NCBI RefSeq assembly: GCF_010499245.1
Contig: NZ_JAAGOW010000005.1
Location: forward strand, 868,001-932,000
Length of the DNA: 64,000 bases
Source of the DNA: Variovorax sp. WS11
GTDB taxonomy: Bacteria; Pseudomonadota; Gammaproteobacteria; Burkholderiales; Burkholderiaceae_C
Reading direction: 5' to 3'
A program made the translations under genes and the position numbers. Numbering within the stretch: position 1 is the first letter of the stretch; each line of letters begins with the position of its first letter. The notes beneath the pieces are model-generated. The model was not told the origin of the DNA. It did no database searches and worked only from the letters and a program-made list of their open reading frames with translations. This document shows, in pieces, positions 26,931 to 35,963 of the stretch.

Positions 26931-29900
26931 TCAGCGCAGCTGTCTTGGCCCGAGCGCCTGCAGTTCGGAAATGACCGGGCCGAGCAGCCGAGCCACTTTC
27001 CGAACCAGGGTCTCGACGCCCGCATCGTCGGTGCCGTCGTTGCAGGCCATTTCGAGCTCCGCCGCCGCGGGATGGACGGCGCTTACGGCGAGCGCACCGG
27101 TGACGCTCTTCAGGTTGTGCGCCATGCGCATCGCCGCCTCCTTCTGGCCCGTCGCGCGCGCGGCCCGGAAGCGCTCCGGGAAGTCCGCTTCCCGATCGCG
27201 AAACATTTGCAGCAGGCGACGGTAGAGGGCCTCGTCGCCCATCGCGTCGAGGCCCGCGCGGCGGTCGATTCCAGCCATTCCTTCCAGCGAATCGGTGCGC
27301 GATTCGCCGCGGGCGGAATCTGGCGCTTGCGCGGGCTCGAGCGAGGCCGGGCGAACCCAGCGGTCGAGCGTCGCGAACAAGGCTTCGACGCTGATCGGCT
27401 TGGCGATGTGGTCGTTCATGCCGGCTGCCAGTACCTTGTCGCGATCGCCGACCAGCGCGCTGGCGGTCATCGCAATCACCGGCAGCTCGCGCCCCTGCGG
27501 CTGCTGGCGCAGCGCACGCGTGGCAGCGTAGCCGTCCATGACGGGCATCTGGCAGTCCATCAGGACGCCGTCGAAACGCTCCCGGTCCAGCATGTCCAGG
27601 GCCTCCTTGCCATTGCAGGCAACGCTGACGAAGATGCCGGCGCGGCGCAACACGGTCGAGGCGATCTCGCGGTTGATGGGGTTGTCCTCCACGAGGAGTA
27701 TCCGCGCGCCGCGCAGGTGGGCTTGATGGCGCAGCAATGCCTCCTCGCTCTTGGTTGTGCGGGTCGAGCGGAGAGCCGACGGGCCGAGTGCCTGGTTGCA
27801 GGCTTCGAAAAGCGTTGCCGGGATGACCGGCTTGATCAGCAGCGCGCCGACGCGGAGGTCTCGTTCCCTCAGCTGTTCCTGCACTTCGTCGCGGCCGAAG
27901 GCGGTCACCATCAGCACGGTGGATGTCCGCGGGCGCCGGGATTCGCGCTCGCTCAGCAGGCGCGCGCACTCCACGCCGCCAAGGCCGGGCATTTTCCAAT
28001 CCAGAAGAACCAGGTCGTATGCCTTGTCGCTCGCGTCGGCAAGCTCCATCATGCGCAGGGCGTCCTGATCACCGGCCGCGGTGTCGGCTTGCAGTCCGAG
28101 AGCGGCGCTCATGTCGGCAAGCACGGCGCGAGCGCAGGTGTTGTCGTCCACGACCAGCACGCGGCGGCCGCGCAGGACTTCCTGGTGCAGCAAGGACTTT
28201 CTTGCCGGCTTTGGCTGCAGGTCGAAGCGCAGCGTGAAGTGGAATCGGCTGCCGAGTTGCCGCGCGCTGTCGACCTCGATGTCGCCGCCCATCATGCGCA
28301 CCAGGTGACGACTGATCGACAGCCCCAGTCCGCTGCCGCCGTAGCGCCTGCTCGTCGACGAGTCGCCCTGCGAGAACGGCTGGAACAGACGCTGCTGCAC
28401 GTCGGACGCCATGCCAATGCCGGTGTCACGCACCTCGAATCGCAGACGAACGGACTGGGCCTCGTGCTCGACGATCTCGATGGCGATGACAACCTCCCCG
28501 CGCTCGGTGAACTTGACGGCGTTGTAGCCCAGGTTGAGCAGCACCTGGCGCAGACGCGAAGGATCGCCCACCAGGGCCATCGGCAACTCCGGCGGCAGGA
28601 CGAACAGCAACTCGAGGCCCTTCGCCTCGACGTTCAGGCCGACCAGATTTCCCAGTCCCTCCATCACGTCGCCGAGGTCGAAGGGAATGGACTCGATGTC
28701 GAGCTTGCCGGCCTCGATCTTGGAGAGATCGAGGATGTCGTTGATGATCCTGAGCAGCGATTCGGCTGCGCCATGGATCTTCTGCACGTAGTCGAGCTGT
28801 TGCGAGTTGAGTCCGCTTTGCAGGGCCAGGTAGGCCATGCCGAGAATGGCATTCATCGGCGTCCGGATCTCGTGGCTCATGTTGGCCAGGAACTCGCTCT
28901 TGGCCTGATTCGCTGCTTCGGCTGCCTGCCGCGCAATCCGGTCCGCCTCGGCCTGCCGCCGTGCGGTGATGTCGCGAGCAATGCCGACCGTCCCGGCCAC
29001 GCGGCCGTCGCCGCCATGCAGCGCAGTCTTGATGGTCTCGACCAGGGTACTGCTTCCGTCGGCGTTGATGTGGTGCTCCTCGATCCGTTTGATGCCGTTC
29101 GATGCCATCACTTCAGCGTCGTCGAGAAGATAGCTCCTGGCGAGTTCGGCGGGGTGAAGCTCGAAATCGGTCTTCCCGATCATCTGGCTCGGCTCGGCAA
29201 AACCCTTGCTGGCGGCGAGAGCCTGGTTGACTGCGACCAAATGACCGCTCGCGTCCTTGACCCATGCGAGGTCCGGGATGTTGTCCAGGATCGCCGCCAT
29301 GCGTGCATTGGCATTCCTGAGCTCCAGGGCGTGCTGCCGCAGCCTCTCGCGCATCGCGTTGACGGCGTCCGCCAGCTGGTCGAGTTCATCGCCCTTGCCA
29401 GGCGCGCGCCGCAATCGCAACGGCACGGCCTCTGCATCCGGGGTGACGCTGCCCAGCGAAACGGCCATGTCCTGCAGATGGCGCGTCGCCAGGCGGTGCA
29501 CGATGAACAAGATGAAAAGTGCGACCAGGAAGGTCTTGGCAGCGTTGCTGAGGAGGATGACGACAGCCTGCGCCGCAATGTCGCGGTAGATGTCCTTGAG
29601 CGTCGCTTCGATGTGCAGCACGCCGATGACTTCCGGCCGTTCGCCGCAGCAGGTCAGCGGAAATTCCTTCACGACAACGCTGGCGGTCTGTCGCTCGCCG
29701 CGAAAGACCGTTAAGGCATGGGCAGACGAAGCCGCCTCCCGAACCTCCACGGCGCGCATGGAAGGTAGGCGCAAGATGCCATCGAGCTGCTCCTGGAGTT
29801 GCTTCGAATCCAGCGTCCACAGGCTTTCGCTCAGGCTGCGCGAGGAGGCCTGATCGATCTCGCCGAACCGACTCTCGAGGCGCGCCCTCTCGCTGCGGTA

Positions 29901-30068
29901 GCTCAAGGACAACTGCAAGATGGTCAGGATCAGCGTGACCACGGTGCTGAACAGCAGCACGCGAAGCAGCAGTGCGATCCCGATGCCGCCTCCCGGGACC
30001 CGCGAAATCGATGCCAGCCAGCCGTGGCCCGGGGACCGTGTGTCCGACTCACGCGCTTTCAGGATCAT
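26931..30068 (-). CDS. Hybrid sensor histidine kinase with HPt domain
   Basis: This 1045-residue membrane kinase reads, in order: TM1 (about 28-55), periplasmic sensor region (about 56-165), TM2 (about 168-192), HAMP-like linker, PAS (about 255-370), HisKA with phosphoacceptor His in NMSHEIRTPMNAIL, HATPase with DTGIGMASDVQQRLFQPFSQ and GGSGLGLSISRHLV, receiver 1 (Asp in LVLLDWKMPGLGG), receiver 2 (Asp in GVLMDCQMPVMDG) and a C-terminal HPt (His in MAHNLKSVTGALA). All phosphorelay residues are present. It is BarA/BvgS-like in layout. The periplasmic segment contains CCGE. No cognate DNA-binding regulator is adjacent. Confidence 0.92.
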   Translation of the reverse strand: MILKARESDTRSPGHGWLASISRVPGGGIGIALLLRVLLFSTVVTLILTILQLSLSYRSERARLESRFGEIDQASSRSLSESLWTLDSKQLQEQLDGILRLPSMRAVEVREAASSAHALTVFRGERQTASVVVKEFPLTCCGERPEVIGVLHIEATLKDIYRDIAAQAVVILLSNAAKTFLVALFILFIVHRLATRHLQDMAVSLGSVTPDAEAVPLRLRRAPGKGDELDQLADAVNAMRERLRQHALELRNANARMAAILDNIPDLAWVKDASGHLVAVNQALAASKGFAEPSQMIGKTDFELHPAELARSYLLDDAEVMASNGIKRIEEHHINADGSSTLVETIKTALHGGDGRVAGTVGIARDITARRQAEADRIARQAAEAANQAKSEFLANMSHEIRTPMNAILGMAYLALQSGLNSQQLDYVQKIHGAAESLLRIINDILDLSKIEAGKLDIESIPFDLGDVMEGLGNLVGLNVEAKGLELLFVLPPELPMALVGDPSRLRQVLLNLGYNAVKFTERGEVVIAIEIVEHEAQSVRLRFEVRDTGIGMASDVQQRLFQPFSQGDSSTSRRYGGSGLGLSISRHLVRMMGGDIEVDSARQLGSRFHFTLRFDLQPKPARKSLLHQEVLRGRRVLVVDDNTCARAVLADMSAALGLQADTAAGDQDALRMMELADASDKAYDLVLLDWKMPGLGGVECARLLSERESRRPRTSTVLMVTAFGRDEVQEQLRERDLRVGALLIKPVIPATLFEACNQALGPSALRSTRTTKSEEALLRHQAHLRGARILLVEDNPINREIASTVLRRAGIFVSVACNGKEALDMLDRERFDGVLMDCQMPVMDGYAATRALRQQPQGRELPVIAMTASALVGDRDKVLAAGMNDHIAKPISVEALFATLDRWVRPASLEPAQAPDSARGESRTDSLEGMAGIDRRAGLDAMGDEALYRRLLQMFRDREADFPERFRAARATGQKEAAMRMAHNLKSVTGALAVSAVHPAAAELEMACNDGTDDAGVETLVRKVARLLGPVISELQALGPRQLR

Positions 30069-30294
30069 CGGTGAACTCGCTCGTCACATCGATCCGTCGG
30101 AATCTATGCGCTTGGTGCGCCCCCGGCAAGGGGGAGATGCAGGTGACCGCTAGGGCCTTGGCCGCCACGCGCGTTCCCGCTTGCTTTCCTTTTTTTCATC
30201 TCCGTAGCCTAATTCGAATCGGCGCGAGAGGCATCGACAGGATGACCTTTTCAAGAAGCGACTGGTCAGGGGTTTTTACCCTCGTCGACGGAGC

Positions 30295-31776
30295 ATGACT
30301 ACGACCAACGACATCCTCGTCATTGAAGACGACGAGATCATGCGCGAAGCCTTGGCGGAGTGGCTCGAGGCGGCCGGCTACGTGGTGCGCAAGGCCGCGG
30401 ACGGAAGCGCCGGGCTCGCGGCCGTGAGATCGGCGGCCCCGGCGCTGGTCGTCACCGACATCCACATGCCGGGAACGAGTGGCGCGGTCGTCATCGCCGA
30501 GTTGCAACAGCACCACCCGGACATCCCGGTGATCGCGATCTCAGGCCTCTTCCAATTGGGACGTGGCTTGGACGCAGACAGCGCGGTCGCGCTGGGAGCC
30601 GCACGCACATTGGCCAAGCCGTTCACCCGCCGCGAGCTGCTCCAGGCGGTGACCGTGGCGGACCTCGCCGCCCGAAAGCGGGCCGAGTACCTGACGCGGC
30701 AGGTGTTCGAGAGTGCCTCCGATGGCGTGGCCGTGATCGGTCGAGATTACCGTTATCAAAGAGTCAACCCGGTCTATGAGCGCAATTGGGGGATGCCGGC
30801 CGAGAGAATCGTTGGCATGCATGTCGCCGACCTTTCGGGGACCGACGTCTTCGAGCGCACCTTGAAGCCGCATCTCGACCGCTGCCTCGCCGGAGAACAC
30901 GTCACTTTCGCGGAATGGTTCACGACCCAGCTGGGCCGCTTCTACCTGTCGGTGTCCTATTCGCCGCTGCGGCTCGACTCGGAGCGGCTGGAGGCGGTGC
31001 TCGTGATCTCGCGCGATCTCACCGACCACGTCCTCGCATCCGAAGCGCTGCGCGAGGCGCAGGCGGCGCTGGCGCGGGTGAACAGAGTGACCACGCTCGG
31101 CGTGCTGGCGGCATCCATCGCCCACGAGGTGAACCAGCCGCTGGCGGCCATGGTCTCGAGCGCGGGGTCCTGCACGCGATGGCTCGCGGCCGAGCCGCCC
31201 CAGCTCGAGAAGGCACGGCGCTCGCTCGAACGCCTCGCCAGGGACGGCCAGCGCGCCAGCGAAGTCATCGACCGCATCCGCGCCCTGGTGATGCGCCAAC
31301 CGCCGCGCCAGGATCTCGTCGATGTCAAAGAGACCATCCTCGATGTGATCGCGCTCACGCGCGACCAGATGCGCCGTAGCAACATCGCGCTCGAGACGGC
31401 GCTCGCCGACGGTCTGTCGAGCGTACGCGGCGACAGGGTGCAGCTCCAGCAGGTAATCCTCAACCTGATCGCCAACGCCATCGACGCCATGAGCGCGCCA
31501 GGCGATCGTCCTCGGCGACTGGTTATCGGCTGCGCGGCCGAAGCGGCTGATGGTGTGTGCATCGAGGTGCGCGACTCCGGCCCCGGCATCGCGCTCGAGA
31601 TGGCGGACACGCTCTTCGAGCCGTTCTGTACCTCCAAGCCGCAGGGCATCGGCATGGGGCTTTCCATCAGCCGGTCGATCGTCGAGGCCCATGGCGGCCG
31701 GCTCTGGGTCGCGTCCAACCTACCCCACGGCGCCTTGTTCCAGCTCTCGCTGCCGACCGGGGGGAGGGAGCCGTAG
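30295..31776 (+). CDS. Receiver-PAS-histidine kinase (soluble)
   Basis: The 493-residue protein has an N-terminal receiver (acidic pair in VIEDDEIMRE, Asp in ALVVTDIHMPGTSG, Lys in LAKPFTRREL), a PAS domain (about 140-255, QVFESASDGVAVIGRDYRYQ), HisKA with His in SIAHEVNQPLAAM and a HATPase (DRVQLQQVILNLIANAIDAM, EVRDSGPGIALEM, GIGMGLSISRSIVEAHGG). It has no membrane segment and no DNA-binding domain. The FixL/DctB-type kinase core suggests it is switched by phosphorylation of its own receiver, perhaps by the hybrid kinase divergent 226 bases away. Confidence 0.9.
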   Translation: MTTTNDILVIEDDEIMREALAEWLEAAGYVVRKAADGSAGLAAVRSAAPALVVTDIHMPGTSGAVVIAELQQHHPDIPVIAISGLFQLGRGLDADSAVALGAARTLAKPFTRRELLQAVTVADLAARKRAEYLTRQVFESASDGVAVIGRDYRYQRVNPVYERNWGMPAERIVGMHVADLSGTDVFERTLKPHLDRCLAGEHVTFAEWFTTQLGRFYLSVSYSPLRLDSERLEAVLVISRDLTDHVLASEALREAQAALARVNRVTTLGVLAASIAHEVNQPLAAMVSSAGSCTRWLAAEPPQLEKARRSLERLARDGQRASEVIDRIRALVMRQPPRQDLVDVKETILDVIALTRDQMRRSNIALETALADGLSSVRGDRVQLQQVILNLIANAIDAMSAPGDRPRRLVIGCAAEAADGVCIEVRDSGPGIALEMADTLFEPFCTSKPQGIGMGLSISRSIVEAHGGRLWVASNLPHGALFQLSLPTGGREP

Positions 31777-31897
31777 GTCGACAGTCAGCAGGGCGATGGG
31801 AGTATCCAGCGGCACGACCACGCACTTCTGCGTGTACGCAATGACTCGATCGGCTGGTTCTTCGCCTGTCTCGCGCACCAGCAACCGCCCGGGGCGG

Positions 31898-32050
31898 TCA
31901 ATCCTCGTCGAACATCCGGCTGACCTTGCTGCCCAGCGCGCTTTCGGCGCGGAAGTAGCCCATCACGGTCGCGACGCTGTGATGTCCGGTCATGGCCATC
32001 GTCTCGGGCAGCGACATTGGGGCGTGCCAGCCTCGAGCTCGGAGCCCGTT
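31898..32050 (-). pseudogene. Tyrosine-recombinase (integrase) C-terminal remnant
   Basis: A frame without a proper start reads ARGWHAPMSLPETMAMTGHH then SVATVMGYFR and ends at TGA. This matches the end of tyrosine recombinases, where the last catalytic His lies in a TGH motif and the Tyr follows in GYFR. Only about 50 codons survive; Arg-I and the core are missing. It directly abuts the truncated LysR fragment, so a deletion probably joined the two. It may mark an old integration event. Confidence 0.5.
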
Positions 32051-32655
32051 TTACGTCCGGGGCTCTTTCGAGCCATGACACGCGAGAAGCGCGTCGATGA
32101 GCGACTGCGCGTAGGCCGGCAATATCTCCCCATCGCGCACGAGCACGAAACGTTCACGGACCCGCCATTCGTCGGCGAGCTCCACCTGCACGATGGGAAG
32201 CGTGGCCAGGTTTCTGCGCGCACTCATCTCGGGCACGACACCGATGCCCACGCCCGCGGCGACCATGTGGCAGACGGCGTCGAAGCTCGCCAGCTCCACG
32301 CGAGAGTGAAGCGCCTTGCCCATGAGCGCCGTGACTTGCGACAGGTGCTCGCGCAAGGTGCTCCCGGCATGCATCCCGACATGGGATTCGTCGAGCGTGT
32401 CGGCGAACGGGATGCTCTTGCGCCGGGCAAGCCGGTGGCCGCGCGGGACGACCAGCACCAGCCGATCGGTGCTGAAATGGATGGCACGCAATCCCGGTAC
32501 GTCCATGCGGGTCGAGACGATGCCCACATCGGCCGTTCCCTCCAGGACGGCCAGCGCGATCTCCGGGTTTTGCCGCTCCTGCACCTCCACGTTCACCTTG
32601 GGATTGGCCTTGAGAAAGGCGGGCAGCACGGCGGGCAGCAGCCTTTTGAGATTTG
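32051..32655 (-). pseudogene. LysR-family regulator lacking its DNA-binding domain
   Basis: The frame encodes a LysR effector-binding domain from LPAVLPAFLKANPKVNVEVQ through DVGIVSTRMD, LVLVVPRGHRLARR and VAAGVGIGVVPEMSARRNLA. The N-terminal winged-helix region (about 90 residues) is absent; sequence upstream of about position 32655 is not LysR-like although the frame stays open to an ATG at 32758. The gene would have been divergent from the acyl-CoA dehydrogenase operon and probably once controlled it. The product could not bind DNA, so I call it a pseudogene. Confidence 0.7.
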
Positions 32656-32769
32656 GAAGGCTCGCTCTCAAACTTGCGCATTGTGGTGGCAAGCGCGATG
32701 GCGGACGATGCATCGTGGGCAGTGCAGGCCGCATTTCCACTCCACTCACCTTCTTCATCCCTCACGACC

Positions 32770-33936
32770 ATGCTCGAAAAAACCGGTTCCAACAACTACC
32801 ATGAAATCCGCGATGCGGTTCGGAGCCTGTGCAACCAGTTCCCGGCCGACTACCACCGCAAGATCGACGAAGAGCGTGGCTACCCCGAGGAGTTCGTCAG
32901 CGCGCTGACCAAAGCCGGCTGGCTGGCGGCGCTGATCCCGCAGGAATACGGTGGCCCCGGCCTCTCGATGGCCGAAGCCTCGGTCATCATGGAAGAGATC
33001 AACCGCTCGGGCGGCAACTCCGGCGCCTGCCACGGGCAGATGTACGTGATGAACACCATCGTGTTCAGCGGCACCCAGAAGCAGAAGGAGCACTACCTGC
33101 CGAAGATCGCTGCCGGCGAGCTGCGCGTGCAGTCCATGGGCGTGACCGAGCCCACCACCGGCAGCGACACCACCAAGCTCAAGACCACCGCCGTCAGGAA
33201 GGATGGCCGCTGGGTCATCAACGGCCAGAAGGTCTGGATCTCGCGCGTGCAGCACAGCGATCTGCTGATCCTGCTCGCGCGCACGACGCCGCTGGACCAG
33301 GTGCAGAAGAAGAGCGATGGCCTCTCGTGTTTCATCATCGAGCTGGACAAGGCCATCGGCAATGGCCTCACCGTGCGCCCCATCCTGAACATGGTCAACC
33401 ACGAGACCAACGAGCTGTTCTTCGACAACCTCGAAGTCCCCGAGGAAGCGCTGCTGGGTACCGAAGGCAAGGGCCTGAAGGTGATCTTCGACGGCCTGAA
33501 CGCCGAGCGCACGCTGATCGCCTCCGAGTGCATCGGCGACGGCTACTGGTTTCTGGAGAAGGCCCGCAACTATGCGAGCGAGCGCAAGGTGTTCGGCCGC
33601 CCAATCGGCCAGAACCAGGGCATCCAGTTCCCGCTGGCCGAAGCCTTCATCGAACTCGAAGCCGCCAACCTGATGCGCTGGCGCGCCTGCGAGAAGATCG
33701 ACGCCCGCCAGAACGCCGGCGCCGAGGCCAACATGGCCAAGTACCTGGCTGCCAAGGCCAGCTGGGAGGCCGCCAACGCCTGCCTGCAAACGCACGGCGG
33801 CTTCGGCTTCGCCTGCGAATACGACGTGGAGCGCAAGTTTCGCGAAACGCGCCTGTACCAGGTGGCGCCCATCTCCACCAACATGATCCTGAGTCATGTG
33901 AGCGAGCATGTGCTCGGCCTGCCCAGGAGCTTCTGA
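32770..33936 (+). CDS. Acyl-CoA dehydrogenase (alternative catalytic-Glu subtype)
   Basis: This 388-residue FAD enzyme would oxidise an acyl-CoA to the 2,3-enoyl-CoA and pass electrons to ETF. Motifs are LIPQEYGGPGLSMAEASVIM, MGVTEPTTGSDT, WVINGQKVWIS and THGGFGFACEYDVERKFRET. The usual catalytic Glu near the C terminus (YEGT in medium-chain enzymes) is replaced by YQVAPIST. A Glu is present at residue 246 in LNAERTLIA, the position used by long-chain and isovaleryl-CoA dehydrogenases. It is the first gene of a four- to five-gene CoA-ester operon that includes ETF-QO. Confidence 0.92.
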   Translation: MLEKTGSNNYHEIRDAVRSLCNQFPADYHRKIDEERGYPEEFVSALTKAGWLAALIPQEYGGPGLSMAEASVIMEEINRSGGNSGACHGQMYVMNTIVFSGTQKQKEHYLPKIAAGELRVQSMGVTEPTTGSDTTKLKTTAVRKDGRWVINGQKVWISRVQHSDLLILLARTTPLDQVQKKSDGLSCFIIELDKAIGNGLTVRPILNMVNHETNELFFDNLEVPEEALLGTEGKGLKVIFDGLNAERTLIASECIGDGYWFLEKARNYASERKVFGRPIGQNQGIQFPLAEAFIELEAANLMRWRACEKIDARQNAGAEANMAKYLAAKASWEAANACLQTHGGFGFACEYDVERKFRETRLYQVAPISTNMILSHVSEHVLGLPRSF

Positions 33937-33937
33937 A

Positions 33938-35119
33938 ATGAGCAGACCCCTCGACGGCATCACGGTCGTGTCGCTGGAGCACGCGATCGCCGCCCCCTTC
34001 TGCACGCGCCAGCTCGCCGACCTGGGCGCCCGCGTGATCAAGGTGGAGCGCCCCGGCTCCGGCGACTTCGCCCGCAACTACGACCACCGCACGCAGGGAC
34101 TCGCCTCCCATTTCGTCTGGACCAACCGCTCGAAGGAGAGCCTCGCGCTCGATCTGAAGCAGCCCGAAGCGCTGGCGGCGCTGAAGGACCTGATCGCCAA
34201 GGCCGACGTGCTGGTGCAGAACCTCGCGCCCGGCGCCGCCGGGCGCATGGGCCTGGGCTACGAGGCGCTGAGCGCGCACCACCCCGGGCTGATCGTCTGC
34301 GACATCTCGGGCTACGGCAACGACGGCCCGTACCGCGACAAGAAGGCCTACGACCTGCTGGTGCAGAGCGAGGCCGGCTTCCTGAGCATCACCGGCACGC
34401 CGGAGGAGCCGTGCAAGGCCGGCAACTCCATCGCCGATATTGCCGCGGGCATGTATGCCTACACCAACATCCTGGCAGCGCTGCTGCAGCGCGCACAGAC
34501 CGGGCGCGGCTCGCGCATCGACGTGTCCATGCTGGAGGCGCTGGGCGAGTGGATGGGCTTCCCGATGTACTACGCCTACGAGGGACAGCCGGCGCCGCGC
34601 CGCGAGGGCGCATCGCACGCGACGATCTATCCCTACGGGCCCTTCGAGGCGGGCGACGGCAAGACCGTGATGCTGGGCCTGCAGAACGAGCGCGAGTGGA
34701 AGGCCTTCTGCGAGAAGGTGCTGCTGCAGCCGCAGCTCGCAACCGATCCGCGCTTCGACCTGAACCCGAAGCGCAGCGAGCACCGCATCGAGCTCAAGCG
34801 GATCATCCTGGAGGTTTTCGGCCAGCTCAGTGCCGAGCAGGTGATCGCCCGGCTCGAGGAGGCGCAGATCGCCAATGCCCACGTCAACACGGTGGGCGAG
34901 CTGTGGAACCACCCCCAGCTGAAGGCGCGCGATCGCTTCCGCACGATCGGCTCGCCGGCGGGCGACCTCGCCGCGTTGCTGCCGCCCGGCGTCAACAGCA
35001 GTTTCGAGTACCGCATGGATGCGGTGCCGGCCGTCGGCCAGCACGGCGAGGCGATCCTGCGCGAGCTGGGGCGCAGCGACGAACAGATCGCCTCCATGCG
35101 CACCGCGGGAACGATCTGA
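33938..35119 (+). CDS. CaiB/BaiF-family (class III) CoA-transferase
   Basis: The 393-residue protein moves CoA between carboxylic acids. Family blocks are PLDGITVVSLEHAIAAPFCT, LGARVIKVERPGSGDFAR, SKESLALDLKQPEALAAL, and KKAYDLLVQSEAGFLSITG containing the catalytic Asp. IADIAAGMYAYTNILAAL follows. It begins one base after the acyl-CoA dehydrogenase stop and is followed by the CitE-like gene after one base, so the three are co-translated. CoA-transferase plus dehydrogenase plus lyase suggests breakdown of a dicarboxylic or branched acid; the substrate is not evident. Confidence 0.92.
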   Translation: MSRPLDGITVVSLEHAIAAPFCTRQLADLGARVIKVERPGSGDFARNYDHRTQGLASHFVWTNRSKESLALDLKQPEALAALKDLIAKADVLVQNLAPGAAGRMGLGYEALSAHHPGLIVCDISGYGNDGPYRDKKAYDLLVQSEAGFLSITGTPEEPCKAGNSIADIAAGMYAYTNILAALLQRAQTGRGSRIDVSMLEALGEWMGFPMYYAYEGQPAPRREGASHATIYPYGPFEAGDGKTVMLGLQNEREWKAFCEKVLLQPQLATDPRFDLNPKRSEHRIELKRIILEVFGQLSAEQVIARLEEAQIANAHVNTVGELWNHPQLKARDRFRTIGSPAGDLAALLPPGVNSSFEYRMDAVPAVGQHGEAILRELGRSDEQIASMRTAGTI

Positions 35120-35120
35120 T

Positions 35121-35963
35121 ATGACTGCATCGATTGCGCATGCGCGCAGCTTCCTGTTCGTCCCGGCCTCGCGGCCGGAGCGCTTCGCCAAGGCGCTGCA
35201 ATCCGGCGCCGACTGCATCATCCTCGACCTGGAGGACGCGGTGGCGCCGGACCAGAAGGCCGCGGCCCGCGACCAACTGGCCCAGGGCCTGCCCGGCTTC
35301 ACCCGCGAGCAGCTGCAACGCACGCTGGTACGGATCAATGCCGCCGGCACGCCCTGGCAACCCGACGACCTGCGGCTGCTGGCCGCATGGATGGGGCAGG
35401 GCCTGGCCGGCGCGATGGTGCCCAAGGCCGAGGAGGCTGACACGCTGCACGAGGTGGGCGCGGCGCTGGGCGCCGGCGCGCAGCTGGTGCCGCTGGTCGA
35501 ATCGCTCGCGGGCCTGGACGCGGTGGACCTGCTGGCTCGCGCGCCGCAGGTGGCGCGGCTCGCCTTCGGTCATCTGGACTTCCAGCTGAATCTGGGGATG
35601 CGCAGCGGCCCGGAGGAGGCCGAGCTCGCGCCGGTGCGCTTCGCGCTGGTCGCCGCCTCGCGGCGCGCGCAGCTGCCGGCGCCGGTCGACGGCGTCACCA
35701 CCGACACCGGCAATCGGGAACGGCAGTTGGCCGATGCGCAGCGCGCGCGCGCCTTCGGTTTCGGCGGCAAGCTGTGCATCCATCCGGCGCAGGTCGGTCC
35801 GGTGAACGAGACCTTCTCGCCCTCGGCGAGCGAGGTGGCGTGGGCCCTGCGCGTGCTCGAAGGCGCGCGCGAGCACCAGGGCCAGGCGTTCAGCCTCGAT
35901 GGCCGCATGGTCGATCTGCCGGTGATCCGGCTCGCCGAGAAGACGCTGCAGCAGCAACGATGA
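35121..35963 (+). CDS. CitE/HpcH-family CoA-ester lyase
   Basis: This 280-residue TIM-barrel lyase or aldolase of the citrate lyase beta / malyl-CoA lyase family has RSFLFVPASRPERFAKAL, CIILDLEDAVAPDQK (metal-binding Glu/Asp), LVRINAAGTPW, VPLVESLAGL and GFGGKLCIHPAQVGPVNETF. Such enzymes cleave (S)-citramalyl-CoA, malyl-CoA or 3-hydroxyacyl-CoA analogues to acetyl-CoA plus a keto product. Its place after the CoA-transferase suggests a final C-C cleavage. Its stop overlaps the next start as ATGA. Confidence 0.9.
   Translation: MTASIAHARSFLFVPASRPERFAKALQSGADCIILDLEDAVAPDQKAAARDQLAQGLPGFTREQLQRTLVRINAAGTPWQPDDLRLLAAWMGQGLAGAMVPKAEEADTLHEVGAALGAGAQLVPLVESLAGLDAVDLLARAPQVARLAFGHLDFQLNLGMRSGPEEAELAPVRFALVAASRRAQLPAPVDGVTTDTGNRERQLADAQRARAFGFGGKLCIHPAQVGPVNETFSPSASEVAWALRVLEGAREHQGQAFSLDGRMVDLPVIRLAEKTLQQQR

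Noticed and set aside
31777..32050. Prophage or genomic-island border suggested by the integrase tail
   Set aside because: Only about 50 codons of integrase remain, with no phage genes, tRNA or attachment repeats nearby; it is treated as a remnant only.
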